Source: Prosthecobacter vanneervenii (GTDB taxonomy: Bacteria; Verrucomicrobiota; Verrucomicrobiia; Verrucomicrobiales; Verrucomicrobiaceae). Taken from it: 64,000 bases of DNA. Numbering within the stretch: the stretch's first letter is position 1; every line of letters starts with the position of its first letter. A program made the translations under genes and the position numbers. The notes under the pieces are model-generated. The model had not been told where the DNA came from. It worked only from the letters and a program-made list of their open reading frames with translations, and made no database searches. Shown here in pieces: positions 51,901 through 59,322 of the stretch. The DNA is taken from positions 62,001 to 126,000 of the forward strand of contig NZ_JACHIG010000011.1 in assembly GCF_014203095.1 (NCBI RefSeq). The letters run 5' to 3'.

Positions 51901-52210
51901 TCGGCATCGCCTCAACGCCTGCGGCGTGGTTGATAGCCTTGATCAGCTTGCTGGCGCTGGGATTGCCGGGCTCCACGACCTTGCCGTAATCGCTGCCGTG
52001 AATAACTGCGGCACGTGAATCGAGGCGCAGGCCGTTCTGGTGCTTGTTGGCACCGTGGCAGTCGTAGCAGCGCTCCGCCAGCACAGGGCGGACGTTTTTC
52101 TCAAAGAACTCGATCTGGTCCGGTGGGAACGACTCGGCGGCGGACGCGGCCGAGCAGGCGACGGCAAAGCCGCCCAAAACGAGAGAGGGAAACTGGAAAC
52201 GCGGGGTCAT
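48950..52210 (-). CDS. DUF1549/DUF1553 cytochrome c-domain protein
   Basis: 1086 residues from the ATG at 52210. After a signal peptide come a planctomycete cytochrome c motif CYDCHG (PSCyt1), the DUF1549 domain (RRLYLTITGLPPTYDEL; CARCHDHKFDPIPSRDYY, a second CxxCH), a long linker, and the DUF1553 domain (ARVIVNRVWLQHFGKPLV, FNRQRLDYETMRDAIL). The C-terminal part is unusually long, with a beta-type segment (VKRGDILCFIIHNEGGTD). These proteins are often paired with DUF1501 partners and are thought to be periplasmic redox enzymes for polysaccharide use; the precise reaction is unknown. Confidence 0.92.
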   Translation of the reverse strand: MTPRFQFPSLVLGGFAVACSAASAAESFPPDQIEFFEKNVRPVLAERCYDCHGANKHQNGLRLDSRAAVIHGSDYGKVVEPGNPSASKLIKAINHAAGVEAMPKKGDKLPAPQIAALEKWISMGLPWPAEAAPAAHAKADPMQHWAYKPVQKPALPAGFTGNPIDAFVGAKLKAAGLDFAAPADAATLTRRLYLTITGLPPTYDELQKKQDPQKLVSELLSKPAYGERWARFWMDVVRYADTNGYQVAGRSNFYPYAYTYRDWIVKAFNDDMPYDKFVSYQLAADRLTASTPNSPDLAALGFYNVGERFINDRLLIADDRIDVIGRGLLGLTVACARCHDHKFDPIPSRDYYALYSILNSSDEPDDTAMPVIGKAANENDAKDYDAKVAEIAKKELDFKRTVYDEFRKPERLAEYLAFAQETVDIKDSTDFKGKAGQMKLRDRVANQWRDFLKRYALTAKPHAAMVAWSRFAKLPEAEFAAKSPAIVQELAKPESGCTPEVAAAFAQTPPKSMKDVALSYARIILDSKVEPVRQLMQDKLSPMSVPVEGANVFFTRKDSETVVRYNNERTKLDSTHPGTPPRAMVMLDKPKPQDVRVFIRGNPGRQGDPAPRAWLTMFGGEKFTDGSGRLELAKHIASKDNPLTARVIVNRVWLQHFGKPLVSQTSDFGVQTPKPVQAELLDYLAATFMENGWSLKKLHTLILTSRTFQQSSHATPEKTVKDAENDLISRFNRQRLDYETMRDAILAATGELNTTKHGGRPVELNAKDADTLRTLYLKVDRYDQASVPAMFDFANPDGHSPQRFNTTVPQQALFLMNSPFMRGRADAIAKATPLNGTTLDSESIRSMYHRVLARDPKPDEVELAQRFAADATALNAEKPFRWSYGTMKFSRTPDGKPSFTDFQAFAHLTERGNGGQRLWSPAPKIPDPQWGHVFWANYGGHAAPDGLVVTARWHAPSDMKVSIDSTLSRSSDRGDGVRGWIYNMRTGILAEQLCTPQNKKIPIQLTTEVKRGDILCFIIHNEGGTDSDSFDWQPTISRADNGEMLTNLKNDFCDSSRWPFGRAKPQSPLSQLAQVLLMSNEFMFED

Positions 52211-52312
52211 GTGGGGGTTCGGAGGGGGTGATCCTACATCACTTCCCACCAAAAACCAAACGCGCAGCGAGCGTGCCACCTTGCAGCGGGCAGACCGCGG
52301 TTTTGTCACTTG

Positions 52313-53632
52313 TCAGACCTGATTTGCCTTCAGCACCCTGAGCATGTTTCCACCGAGCACCTGCCGGATGGTGTCGTCGTTATGACCGCGCATGATCATG
52401 CCGAGGGTGAAGAGGGGCCAGTTTGACCAGGCGATGCTCTGCTCCGCTGTCACAGTTGTGACAAAATCATCTTTGGGCCAGAGATGCTCCCACTTGTCCG
52501 CGCTGCCGCCCGGGGCTTTGAGAAGCTTCGCACGCTCTTCTTTATCAAAGCGTGAGGTGTATGCCACATCGCAACCGATGGCGGCGTGTTTGGCCCCGAA
52601 TTTTTTGATGAGGTGGTCCAGGTGGTCGAGCAGCGCGGTGATGTCCCCTTTGCCACCGAGGAAGCGCGGGATGCAGCAGATACCCACGAGGCCGTCGGTG
52701 TCGCAGATGGCCCTGATGGTGTCGTCAGGCTTGCCTCGGAAGTGCTCGTAAACCCCGCAGCAGGTGGTGTGGCTGGCCACCATGGGCTTGCTGCTGGCTT
52801 TGGCGGCGTCACAGGCCGTCTTCCAGCCACTGTGCGCCACGTCTGCAATGACGCCGATTTTGTTCATCTCAGCCACGGCCGCATGACCAAAGTTACTGAG
52901 CCCACCGTCGTGGGGCTCCCCGGCACCGTCTCCCAGCGGATTGCGGCGGTTGTAGGTCACATGCATCATGCGTGTGCCCAACTCGTGGAAGATGCGGATG
53001 AAGCGCAGCTCATCCCGCACACTTTCCCAGTCCTGCATCAGGGGCACGCCGTTGGTGGTGAAGCACAGGCCCACGTTTCCCGCCTTTTTTAGCGCCACAA
53101 TTTCGTCTGCCGTCACCACTTTGGACAGCGAAGGTTTCAGCAGGTCCGTAGCCTTGGTGAAGTGGGCCAGGCGCTTGATCAGTCGCATGGGGTCGCTGCC
53201 TTCTTCTCCGGTGTTTTGGAAGATGCAGGTCACGCCGGCGGCGTGAAAGGCGTCCAGGAATTCCTTGCGCTCGCGTTCGTTGGTCGCGTTGCGGTTCATG
53301 GACATGGACTCGCGCAGGTCATTGATCTCTGCTGCGCTGAAGCCGGCCTTGATGGCCTCATTCATCGCCTCAGCATCGACGGCGCAGCGGGGTGCGAAGC
53401 CGTAGCTCTCAAAGACAACGGAGCCAAAGTGCAGCTCCCAGGCATGGTCGATCTGCGCCTGGGTGGGCTTCAGCAGGCTGAGCGCGATTTCACGCGGCTT
53501 GTCGATGGCCGGATTGCCGGTGATCCAGGACTGCCGTGCTTCATGAGAGCGCACGTGGATGTTGAAACCGCCAGCGACGGCGGCGAGTGGCAGGCTTTGA
53601 AGCAGACGGCGGCGGGAGATGTGGACGCTCAT
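52313..53632 (-). CDS. Peptidase M19 (membrane dipeptidase)-like protein, Tat-exported
   Basis: 439 residues from the ATG at 53632 with a Tat-type signal (SRRRLLQSLPLAAVAGG). The fold is M19: RMMHVTYNRRNPLGDG, GLSNFGHAAVAEMNKIGVIA, DVAHSGWKTA and VASHTTCCGV match the C-terminal half including two metal His residues. The N-terminal HxD pair and the bridging Glu (seen in canonical members as DGHND and a later E-G) are absent, the second spot reading FTTNGVPL. It may bind fewer metals or act differently. It lies between ftsZ and the DUF1549 gene. Confidence 0.85.
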   Translation of the reverse strand: MSVHISRRRLLQSLPLAAVAGGFNIHVRSHEARQSWITGNPAIDKPREIALSLLKPTQAQIDHAWELHFGSVVFESYGFAPRCAVDAEAMNEAIKAGFSAAEINDLRESMSMNRNATNERERKEFLDAFHAAGVTCIFQNTGEEGSDPMRLIKRLAHFTKATDLLKPSLSKVVTADEIVALKKAGNVGLCFTTNGVPLMQDWESVRDELRFIRIFHELGTRMMHVTYNRRNPLGDGAGEPHDGGLSNFGHAAVAEMNKIGVIADVAHSGWKTACDAAKASSKPMVASHTTCCGVYEHFRGKPDDTIRAICDTDGLVGICCIPRFLGGKGDITALLDHLDHLIKKFGAKHAAIGCDVAYTSRFDKEERAKLLKAPGGSADKWEHLWPKDDFVTTVTAEQSIAWSNWPLFTLGMIMRGHNDDTIRQVLGGNMLRVLKANQV

Positions 53633-53692
53633 GTGAGCAAACATCAACGCTCCAGCGGTGTCTTTTTCGTGAGCTAAATGCGCAGGCCGGGA

Positions 53693-55444
53693 TTAACGGC
53701 GCAGCTTCTTTTTCAGGCGCATCCAAGTTGGCACGTCGAGGTCCTCTCCCTGCACGATGGAGGGTTCGGTGTCCTTGAAGCGGCCCCGGTCTTCCTCGCC
53801 AAGGCTGAAGGTCTGCTGGCTTTCCGCCGTGGGCTTGGTGCTGCGTGCGGAAAGAACGGCCGTGGTGGCGCTGATGGTGGTGGCTGTTTCCTCAGGCTCA
53901 TCGAAGGAGATGAGGTCATCCTGCGGAGCGGGGGCTGCCTCGGTTTGCAGGGTCACGCTGCGGGCCACGACGGCGGCGAGGGTAGATTCCTTCGGGCTGC
54001 GGGCGGCGTCTGCCAGCTCTTTGGCGATCGGAGTGCGAACGGGGATGCGTGCGGTTTCCGGGGCAGGAGCGATCACAGGTGCCGGGGCGATGACGGGCGC
54101 GGCCGGGATTTCCAAGGCAGGCGGCTCATCAATCATGAGAGACTGCGGCACTTGCAGCTCTTTGGGCAGCGCTGGTGCGGCGGCTTCAGCGTGGAGGCTG
54201 GACAGCGGGAAGGCCTCGCCCACGGCGGGCACGGAGATAAACTCCTCAGCCTTGAAAAGAAGGTCCGGGGTGGACTCCAGCTGAGGAGGCGGGGCGTACT
54301 GGGAATGAGCGGGGGCCCTCTTCGCAGCGGGCTCGCGCTTGGGTGCAGGAGCCGGGGCTGGAGCAGGGATGAGCGGAGCGGGGGTGGGAGCGACGGAGAC
54401 GGGCATTTCTGCGCGCGGCTGCAACATTTCCGAGGGCGGAGCGGCTGCGGCGTGCGCATTGAGCTGGTTCAGCCCCAGGGAGCTGATGAGGGTGACTGCA
54501 ACTGCATCTCCCAGCTTGGCATCCACACCGAGGCCAAAGAGGATGTGTGTCTGGTCCGGCACATGACGGCCGAGCTGCTTCATGACGCCCTCCACTTCCA
54601 CCAGTGTGAGCGATTCGCCGCCAGCCACGTGGACGAGCAGGTTCTTGGTCTGGTGCAGAAGGCGGCCGGAGTCGATGAGGGGGCTCTTGAGGGCTTTCTT
54701 GAGCGCCTCGGATCCGCGGTTCTGGCCACGGGCTTCGCCGAAGCCGAAGAGGCAGCGGCCATTGGCATTGGCCAGCGCGGAGGTGAGGTCGTCCAAGCCG
54801 AGCTTCACGAGACCTGGGGTGGTGGTGATGGTGGAGATGGCGCGCAGGCTCTGGGCGATGAGCTGGTCCGCCTGATTGAAGGCCTTCTGGATGCCGTCCT
54901 TGGGCAGAATGAGCTCTCCCATGCGGTTGTTTTCAAACAGCACGAGGGCATCGGCTCGCTTTTGCAGCAGCTCCAGTGCCTCCTCGGCCTGCCCCAGACG
55001 GCGACGACCTTCAAAGCTGAACGGCATGGTGGCCACCACCAGCACGAGGGCGTTGGTGTTTTTGGCAATCTCTGCGATGACTGGCGCCGCACCGCTGCCG
55101 GTGCCGCCACCGAGACCGGCGCTGATGAAGATGATGTCGTGATTTTCGATGGCCTGACGGATCTGCTCACGAGAGAACAGGGCTGCTTCACGGCCTAGAT
55201 CGGGATCGCCGCCTGCGCCGATGCCCTTCATGAGCTCGGCGCCCAGCTGGATCTTCACCGGAGCCATGGAGTGGCCCAGCACACGCACATCCGTGTGCGC
55301 GCAGACCAGCGTGGCGTCCACGATGCGGTCCAGGGTGATGCGATCGACAACATTGGAGCCTGCGCCGCCGACACCGACGATGCAGATGCGTGGCGCCGCC
55401 GTGCTGGCACCTTCAGGTGAATGGGAGCGGTCGTATTCTACCAT
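53693..55444 (-). CDS. ftsZ: Cell division GTPase FtsZ (divergent T7 loop)
   Basis: 583 residues. The GTP-binding signature is intact: [17 protein letters not shown] (20-36), [12 protein letters not shown] and [15 protein letters not shown] with GGGTGSG at 112-118. The T7 loop reads KLGLDDL (214-220) where E. coli has NVDFADV: the first catalytic Asp position is Gly216 while Asp219 is kept. The Ala/Pro-rich linker (about 330-565) is long. The C-terminus [13 protein letters not shown] resembles the FtsA/ZipA-binding peptide with added basic residues. Transcribed after ftsQ and ftsA. Confidence 0.93.
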   Translation of the reverse strand: MVEYDRSHSPEGASTAAPRICIVGVGGAGSNVVDRITLDRIVDATLVCAHTDVRVLGHSMAPVKIQLGAELMKGIGAGGDPDLGREAALFSREQIRQAIENHDIIFISAGLGGGTGSGAAPVIAEIAKNTNALVLVVATMPFSFEGRRRLGQAEEALELLQKRADALVLFENNRMGELILPKDGIQKAFNQADQLIAQSLRAISTITTTPGLVKLGLDDLTSALANANGRCLFGFGEARGQNRGSEALKKALKSPLIDSGRLLHQTKNLLVHVAGGESLTLVEVEGVMKQLGRHVPDQTHILFGLGVDAKLGDAVAVTLISSLGLNQLNAHAAAAPPSEMLQPRAEMPVSVAPTPAPLIPAPAPAPAPKREPAAKRAPAHSQYAPPPQLESTPDLLFKAEEFISVPAVGEAFPLSSLHAEAAAPALPKELQVPQSLMIDEPPALEIPAAPVIAPAPVIAPAPETARIPVRTPIAKELADAARSPKESTLAAVVARSVTLQTEAAPAPQDDLISFDEPEETATTISATTAVLSARSTKPTAESQQTFSLGEEDRGRFKDTEPSIVQGEDLDVPTWMRLKKKLRR

Positions 55445-55486
55445 AATCGTGGGTGGTTGAGGTTGGGCTGCTGGCTTGCTGAAAAT

Positions 55487-56704
55487 TTAAAGTGTGACGG
55501 ATGAGAGGAGCTCCTGCATGCGCCTGCCGAGGCGCTTGAGGGGCGAGAGGAAGGGCTTCTCGCTGTCCAGAATCTGCGCATAACGAATGAGGCCGATCGG
55601 GGCGGAGTATTGCGGATTCTCGAAAGTGGCGGTGATGCCGCTGACGGGGGCCGAACCTGCGCGCGTAACTTTGATTCCAAACACTTCGCGGGCCACTGCG
55701 TCAACGCCTTTCATCATGCTGACGCCTCCCGTGAGGTAAATGCCCGCGCCGAGGCGGCCGAGGTGATCCTCAACCCGCACGCGGACCTGGGTAAGTATCT
55801 CTTTAGTGCGAAGGTTCATCACTTCGAACAGAAACGCGCGCTCGATCTCTCCGAGCACCAAGCCGGTGTCGTCTTCAATGCTGAGCATTTCGCCCTCAGC
55901 TACATCTTCATAGAGCACACTGCCTTCCTCGACCTTGAGGCGCTCGGCGCGTCCGTTCGGGATTTGCAGAGCCATGGCTACGTCATTGGTAATGTGGTCG
56001 CCGCCGAGGGGGACGCAGCCGGAGGCGGTGATCATGCCGTCTTCATACAAGACGTAGTCACAAGTGCCGGCACCAAAGTCGATCATGAGCGCACCCTGCA
56101 TTTTCGCTTCGCGTGTGAGCACAACCTGTGCCGCCGCGACGGGATTGAAGACCACGTCCTCCACTTCCAGCGGGATTTCACGCACGCAGCGGATGGCGTT
56201 TTGCACACGACCGCGTACGCCGTGAATGATGTGGTAGTCGGCCTCCAGCACACGTCCCTCGCGGCCGATGGGCTGGCGCACGGCCTCCTGGCCGTCCACG
56301 ATGTACTGGCGCGTGACGCTGTGCAGGAAGACATTGGACTGCGGGATGGACACGCTGCGAGCGATCTCCTTGGCCTCTTCCACATCGTCCTCGGCGATCT
56401 CTGTCTGGTCGTCTGGCAGGCGGTGGCGGCCCCGATTGTTCAGGCTTTCGATGTGCGCGCCAGTGACGCCCAGGAAGACGTTGCGGATCATCACATCGCT
56501 GCGGTCCTCCGCACGCACGAGGGCGTCGTTTACGCAGGTCTGCACTTTTTCAAAGTCCACGATCTCTCCTTTGCGTACGCCACGGGAGGGGGCCTGGCCT
56601 ACGCCGAGGATCTTGATGGCGCCGTCGCGCTTTGCCTCTCCCACGACCACACAGATCTTGTGTGTCCCGATTTCAAGACCTGCATAGATGGTGCTTTTGG
56701 CCAT
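55487..56704 (-). CDS. ftsA: Cell division protein FtsA
   Basis: 405 residues from the ATG at 56704. This actin-like protein tethers FtsZ to the membrane. The N-terminus IYAGLEIGTHKICVVVGEA is the phosphate-1 loop; MIDFGAGTCDYVLY is phosphate-2; and GIYLTGGVSMMKGVD is the adenosine loop. The 1C subdomain and the C-terminal amphipathic region (LKRLGRRMQELLSS) are present. The start is five bases after the ftsQ stop, with ftsZ following after 42 bases. Confidence 0.95.
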   Translation of the reverse strand: MAKSTIYAGLEIGTHKICVVVGEAKRDGAIKILGVGQAPSRGVRKGEIVDFEKVQTCVNDALVRAEDRSDVMIRNVFLGVTGAHIESLNNRGRHRLPDDQTEIAEDDVEEAKEIARSVSIPQSNVFLHSVTRQYIVDGQEAVRQPIGREGRVLEADYHIIHGVRGRVQNAIRCVREIPLEVEDVVFNPVAAAQVVLTREAKMQGALMIDFGAGTCDYVLYEDGMITASGCVPLGGDHITNDVAMALQIPNGRAERLKVEEGSVLYEDVAEGEMLSIEDDTGLVLGEIERAFLFEVMNLRTKEILTQVRVRVEDHLGRLGAGIYLTGGVSMMKGVDAVAREVFGIKVTRAGSAPVSGITATFENPQYSAPIGLIRYAQILDSEKPFLSPLKRLGRRMQELLSSVTL

Positions 56705-56709
56705 GAGAT

Positions 56710-57663
56710 TCAGCGTGCGGGTGGAGTGGGGGCGCTGTCCGCCAGATTCAGCCCGGCGATGTCCGGTTTTTCGTGGAAGGTGACAGGGGTGTTGATGGTG
56801 GCAATGAGATTCAGTGTGGCGATCCGCCATTTGCGCGCACGGGCTTCGTGCATCACGCGGTCAAAGCGCGCCAGCTGCGGATCCAGATCATCAATGCCAA
56901 AGGTGATTTTGGCATCGCCGTTGAAATGAGCGACGAGCGACCAGGGATTGGGAATCTCGATCGACTCCAGAGTGGGCAGGCTGTCGCGGCGGTTCTGCAG
57001 TTTTTCCATGAGGCGCAGTGCGGCGTGCACCTGCAGGTCTGAAGAGGGCTTGCCTGGGATGGCCTCGCTCATGGCAGGGAACTGAATGCGCGGCATGGCC
57101 AGGTATTCACGTGTGATGACATCGCAGGGCACCGGCGCGCCTTCCGCGTCCATCAGGCAGCCTTTTCCAGTGAGCGGTCCCAGCAGCTTGTGCTTGGGGC
57201 ATTCGATCCAGGCCACCGGCAGGCGCTGCTCCACGTCGAGCGTGAGCTTGCCGTGGTAGTCACGTTTGAGCACTGCGGACTTTACCTGCGGCAGACGCTC
57301 GATCTTGGCGCGCACCTCGCGGAGATTAACCGTGAGAAGGTTGGTGGCCTCGGTGAGCCCGGTGGCGGCCACAAGCTGCTGGCGCGTGAGCGTGCCCTGA
57401 GTGTTTACCTCCACCGTCTTCAGCAGAAACTGAGAGTTCTTTTCCAGGGCCTCGTGCCACGTGACCCAGCACACGCCGATGACGATCATCGCGGCGATGA
57501 GCCACATCGCCGTGCGGAATCCTCTGCGGCGGCGCTCCACAGCCTCATGTTCGCGAATGACGGGAGATTCGGGCTCGTAATCGATCACGTGCGTGCCAAC
57601 ACCCTTGCGCTTACGGGAAGGGCGCTTGGCTGGTTTCTTCGAACCATTCTTGGCGGCAGACAT
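56710..57663 (-). CDS. ftsQ: Cell division protein FtsQ (DivIB)
   Basis: 317 residues. A basic cytoplasmic tail (to about 48) precedes a membrane helix (TAMWLIAAMIVIGVCW) and a POTRA domain: LLKTVEVNTQGTLTRQQLVA, LRAKIERLPQVKSAVLKRDY-type (RLPQVKSAVLKRDYHGKL) and VEQRLPVAWIE. This is the FtsQ/DivIB architecture, linking the divisome in the periplasm. It is the first gene of ftsQ-ftsA-ftsZ. The usual MurC/MurB/Ddl neighbours are missing upstream. Confidence 0.9.
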   Translation of the reverse strand: MSAAKNGSKKPAKRPSRKRKGVGTHVIDYEPESPVIREHEAVERRRRGFRTAMWLIAAMIVIGVCWVTWHEALEKNSQFLLKTVEVNTQGTLTRQQLVAATGLTEATNLLTVNLREVRAKIERLPQVKSAVLKRDYHGKLTLDVEQRLPVAWIECPKHKLLGPLTGKGCLMDAEGAPVPCDVITREYLAMPRIQFPAMSEAIPGKPSSDLQVHAALRLMEKLQNRRDSLPTLESIEIPNPWSLVAHFNGDAKITFGIDDLDPQLARFDRVMHEARARKWRIATLNLIATINTPVTFHEKPDIAGLNLADSAPTPPAR

Positions 57664-57719
57664 GAGCAGACGAACTGAGAAAGTCCGGTGACGAAAAACA
57701 TACGAAACCGGTAGTTAAT

Positions 57720-57737
57720 ATCTCTTAAATAAGAGAT
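57720..57737. promoter_or_regulatory. Palindrome in the ftsQ promoter region
   Basis: ATCTCTTA (57720-57727) and TAAGAGAT (57730-57737) form perfect 8-base arms around AA, 57 bases upstream of ftsQ. The surrounding 200 bases between ftsQ and the next gene are AT-rich and probably hold the ftsQAZ promoter. Operator candidate; no regulator known. Confidence 0.45.
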
Positions 57738-57864
57738 TATCAGTGCGTTTGCCATAATTATTCGCGAAAAAATGCGCCTCCTGTATTCACAAACTGTTCA
57801 ATTGCTCACAATTAGGTCGCGAATTTGGGAGGTGTATGGTCAGAGGGCACTCAGATGAATGTGC

Positions 57865-59265
57865 TCAAATAAGCTCCCGGATCGGTGCACCTTGGTCCAC
57901 GATGAAGTTCGGGCGGCCCTGGTGGTCGGTGTAGGTGGTGTCGAGGGGCACGCCCATGTGGTGGTAGATGGTGGCGGCGAGGTCGCCTGGGGTGACGGGG
58001 CGTTCGTTGATCTGGCCGCCGTCTTTGTCTGAGGCGCCGATGACCTGGCCGTGGCGGAAGCCGCCGCCGGCGAGGCACATGGACATGACATAGGGCCAGT
58101 GGTTGCGGCCATCGGTGCTGCCCTGGGTGCCGAGGGTGGGGGTGCGGCCAAACTCTCCCATGCAGATGACCAGGGTGTCATCTAGGAGGCCACGTTCTCC
58201 GAGGTCGCTGATCAGCGTGGTGATGACGTGGTCGAAGACAGGAAGCAGGGGACGCAGGCCGTTCCAAATGCCACCGTAGGGTGGGATGTTGTCTCCGTGA
58301 TTATCCCAGGTGCCGGAAGCGCCGTGGTTGCTGAGGTCGATGGTGACGAAGGAGGAGCCGCGTTCGACGAGGCGGCGTGCCAGCAGGGCCTGTTTGGCCC
58401 AGTCGTGGTCGCCGTAGCGGTCGCGTACTTTTTGGGGTTCGCGGCTCAGGTCAAAGGCCTCCTGAGCGCGGCCACCGGCCACGATGTCGAAGGCAGTCTG
58501 GGAGAAACTGTCCATGGCGCTCATCATGCCGCTGGCGTCGATCTCGGCACGCAGGCCGTCCATCTGCTGGCTCAGGGTCTGGCGTGCCTGCAGGCGTTCC
58601 ATGCTGAGGCCTGCGGGGAGCTGGAAGAGCTTGGAGGCGTTGTTGCCATCAAAAGGATCGTACTGGGTGCCGAGGTAGCCACCCCAGCCCACGTGGGAGC
58701 GGGATTTCATGTTTAGCACCACGTAGGGCGGCATGGAGGGGTGGTTTGAGCCGTGGTGCTTGGCCACGATGCTGCCAAACGAGGGGTAGTACTTGGCTTT
58801 GGGATTGGTGCGCGGCTCGTTGGCCAGGTTTGCCGTCTGCATGACCATGTTGGGCTCATGGTTGCTGAAGCGGCAGTCCACCGAGCGAATGAGCGTGAAC
58901 TTGTCCAGCATGGCGGCCTGCTTGGGCAGATACTCGCAAATGTGCGTTCCGGGCAGCTTGGTGGGGATGGTCTTGAAGGGGCCGCGAATCTCGCGCGGGC
59001 GGCCGGGCTTGGGGTCCCAGGTGTCGATTTGGGAGGGGCCGCCGGTCATCCAGAGCAGGATCACAGACTTGCCGCTTTTGGCGGTCTTGCCTTCGGCCCG
59101 CAGTTTGGTCAGCGCAGGAAGGGTGAGGCCACCCAACCCGGCGAGGCTCGTCTTGAGGACGGAGCGGCGGCTGTGGACGACCACACCGTCCCGCAAGCGC
59201 GGGTTCATGAAGCCGAAGGCATGCTGTCCGCCATGGCCGCTGCAGTGATGATCGGGAGAAGACAT
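57865..59265 (-). CDS. DUF1501 family protein
   Basis: 466 residues from the ATG at 59265. Tat-type segment SRRSVLKTSLAGLGGLTLP near residue 33. DUF1501 core: LLWMTGGPSQIDTWDPKPG, STHICEYLPK-type motif THICEYLPKQAAML, DLSNHGASGTWDNHGDNI, and CMGEFGRTPTLGTQGSTDGR near the C-terminus. It follows the giant multi-domain protein on the same strand, a common PVC pairing of DUF1501 with a dehydrogenase/cytochrome partner. Function not established. Confidence 0.93.
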   Translation of the reverse strand: MSSPDHHCSGHGGQHAFGFMNPRLRDGVVVHSRRSVLKTSLAGLGGLTLPALTKLRAEGKTAKSGKSVILLWMTGGPSQIDTWDPKPGRPREIRGPFKTIPTKLPGTHICEYLPKQAAMLDKFTLIRSVDCRFSNHEPNMVMQTANLANEPRTNPKAKYYPSFGSIVAKHHGSNHPSMPPYVVLNMKSRSHVGWGGYLGTQYDPFDGNNASKLFQLPAGLSMERLQARQTLSQQMDGLRAEIDASGMMSAMDSFSQTAFDIVAGGRAQEAFDLSREPQKVRDRYGDHDWAKQALLARRLVERGSSFVTIDLSNHGASGTWDNHGDNIPPYGGIWNGLRPLLPVFDHVITTLISDLGERGLLDDTLVICMGEFGRTPTLGTQGSTDGRNHWPYVMSMCLAGGGFRHGQVIGASDKDGGQINERPVTPGDLAATIYHHMGVPLDTTYTDHQGRPNFIVDQGAPIRELI

Positions 59266-59322
59266 CGTGATCGGATACGCGAGAGAAAGCAGCTCTCTAG
59301 CCACATACTGCGAATTCGAAAA

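Noticed and set aside
50072-52018. 648-codon frame antisense to the DUF1549/DUF1553 gene
   Set aside because: Produced by codon bias opposite a real gene with clear cytochrome and DUF domains; no start context.
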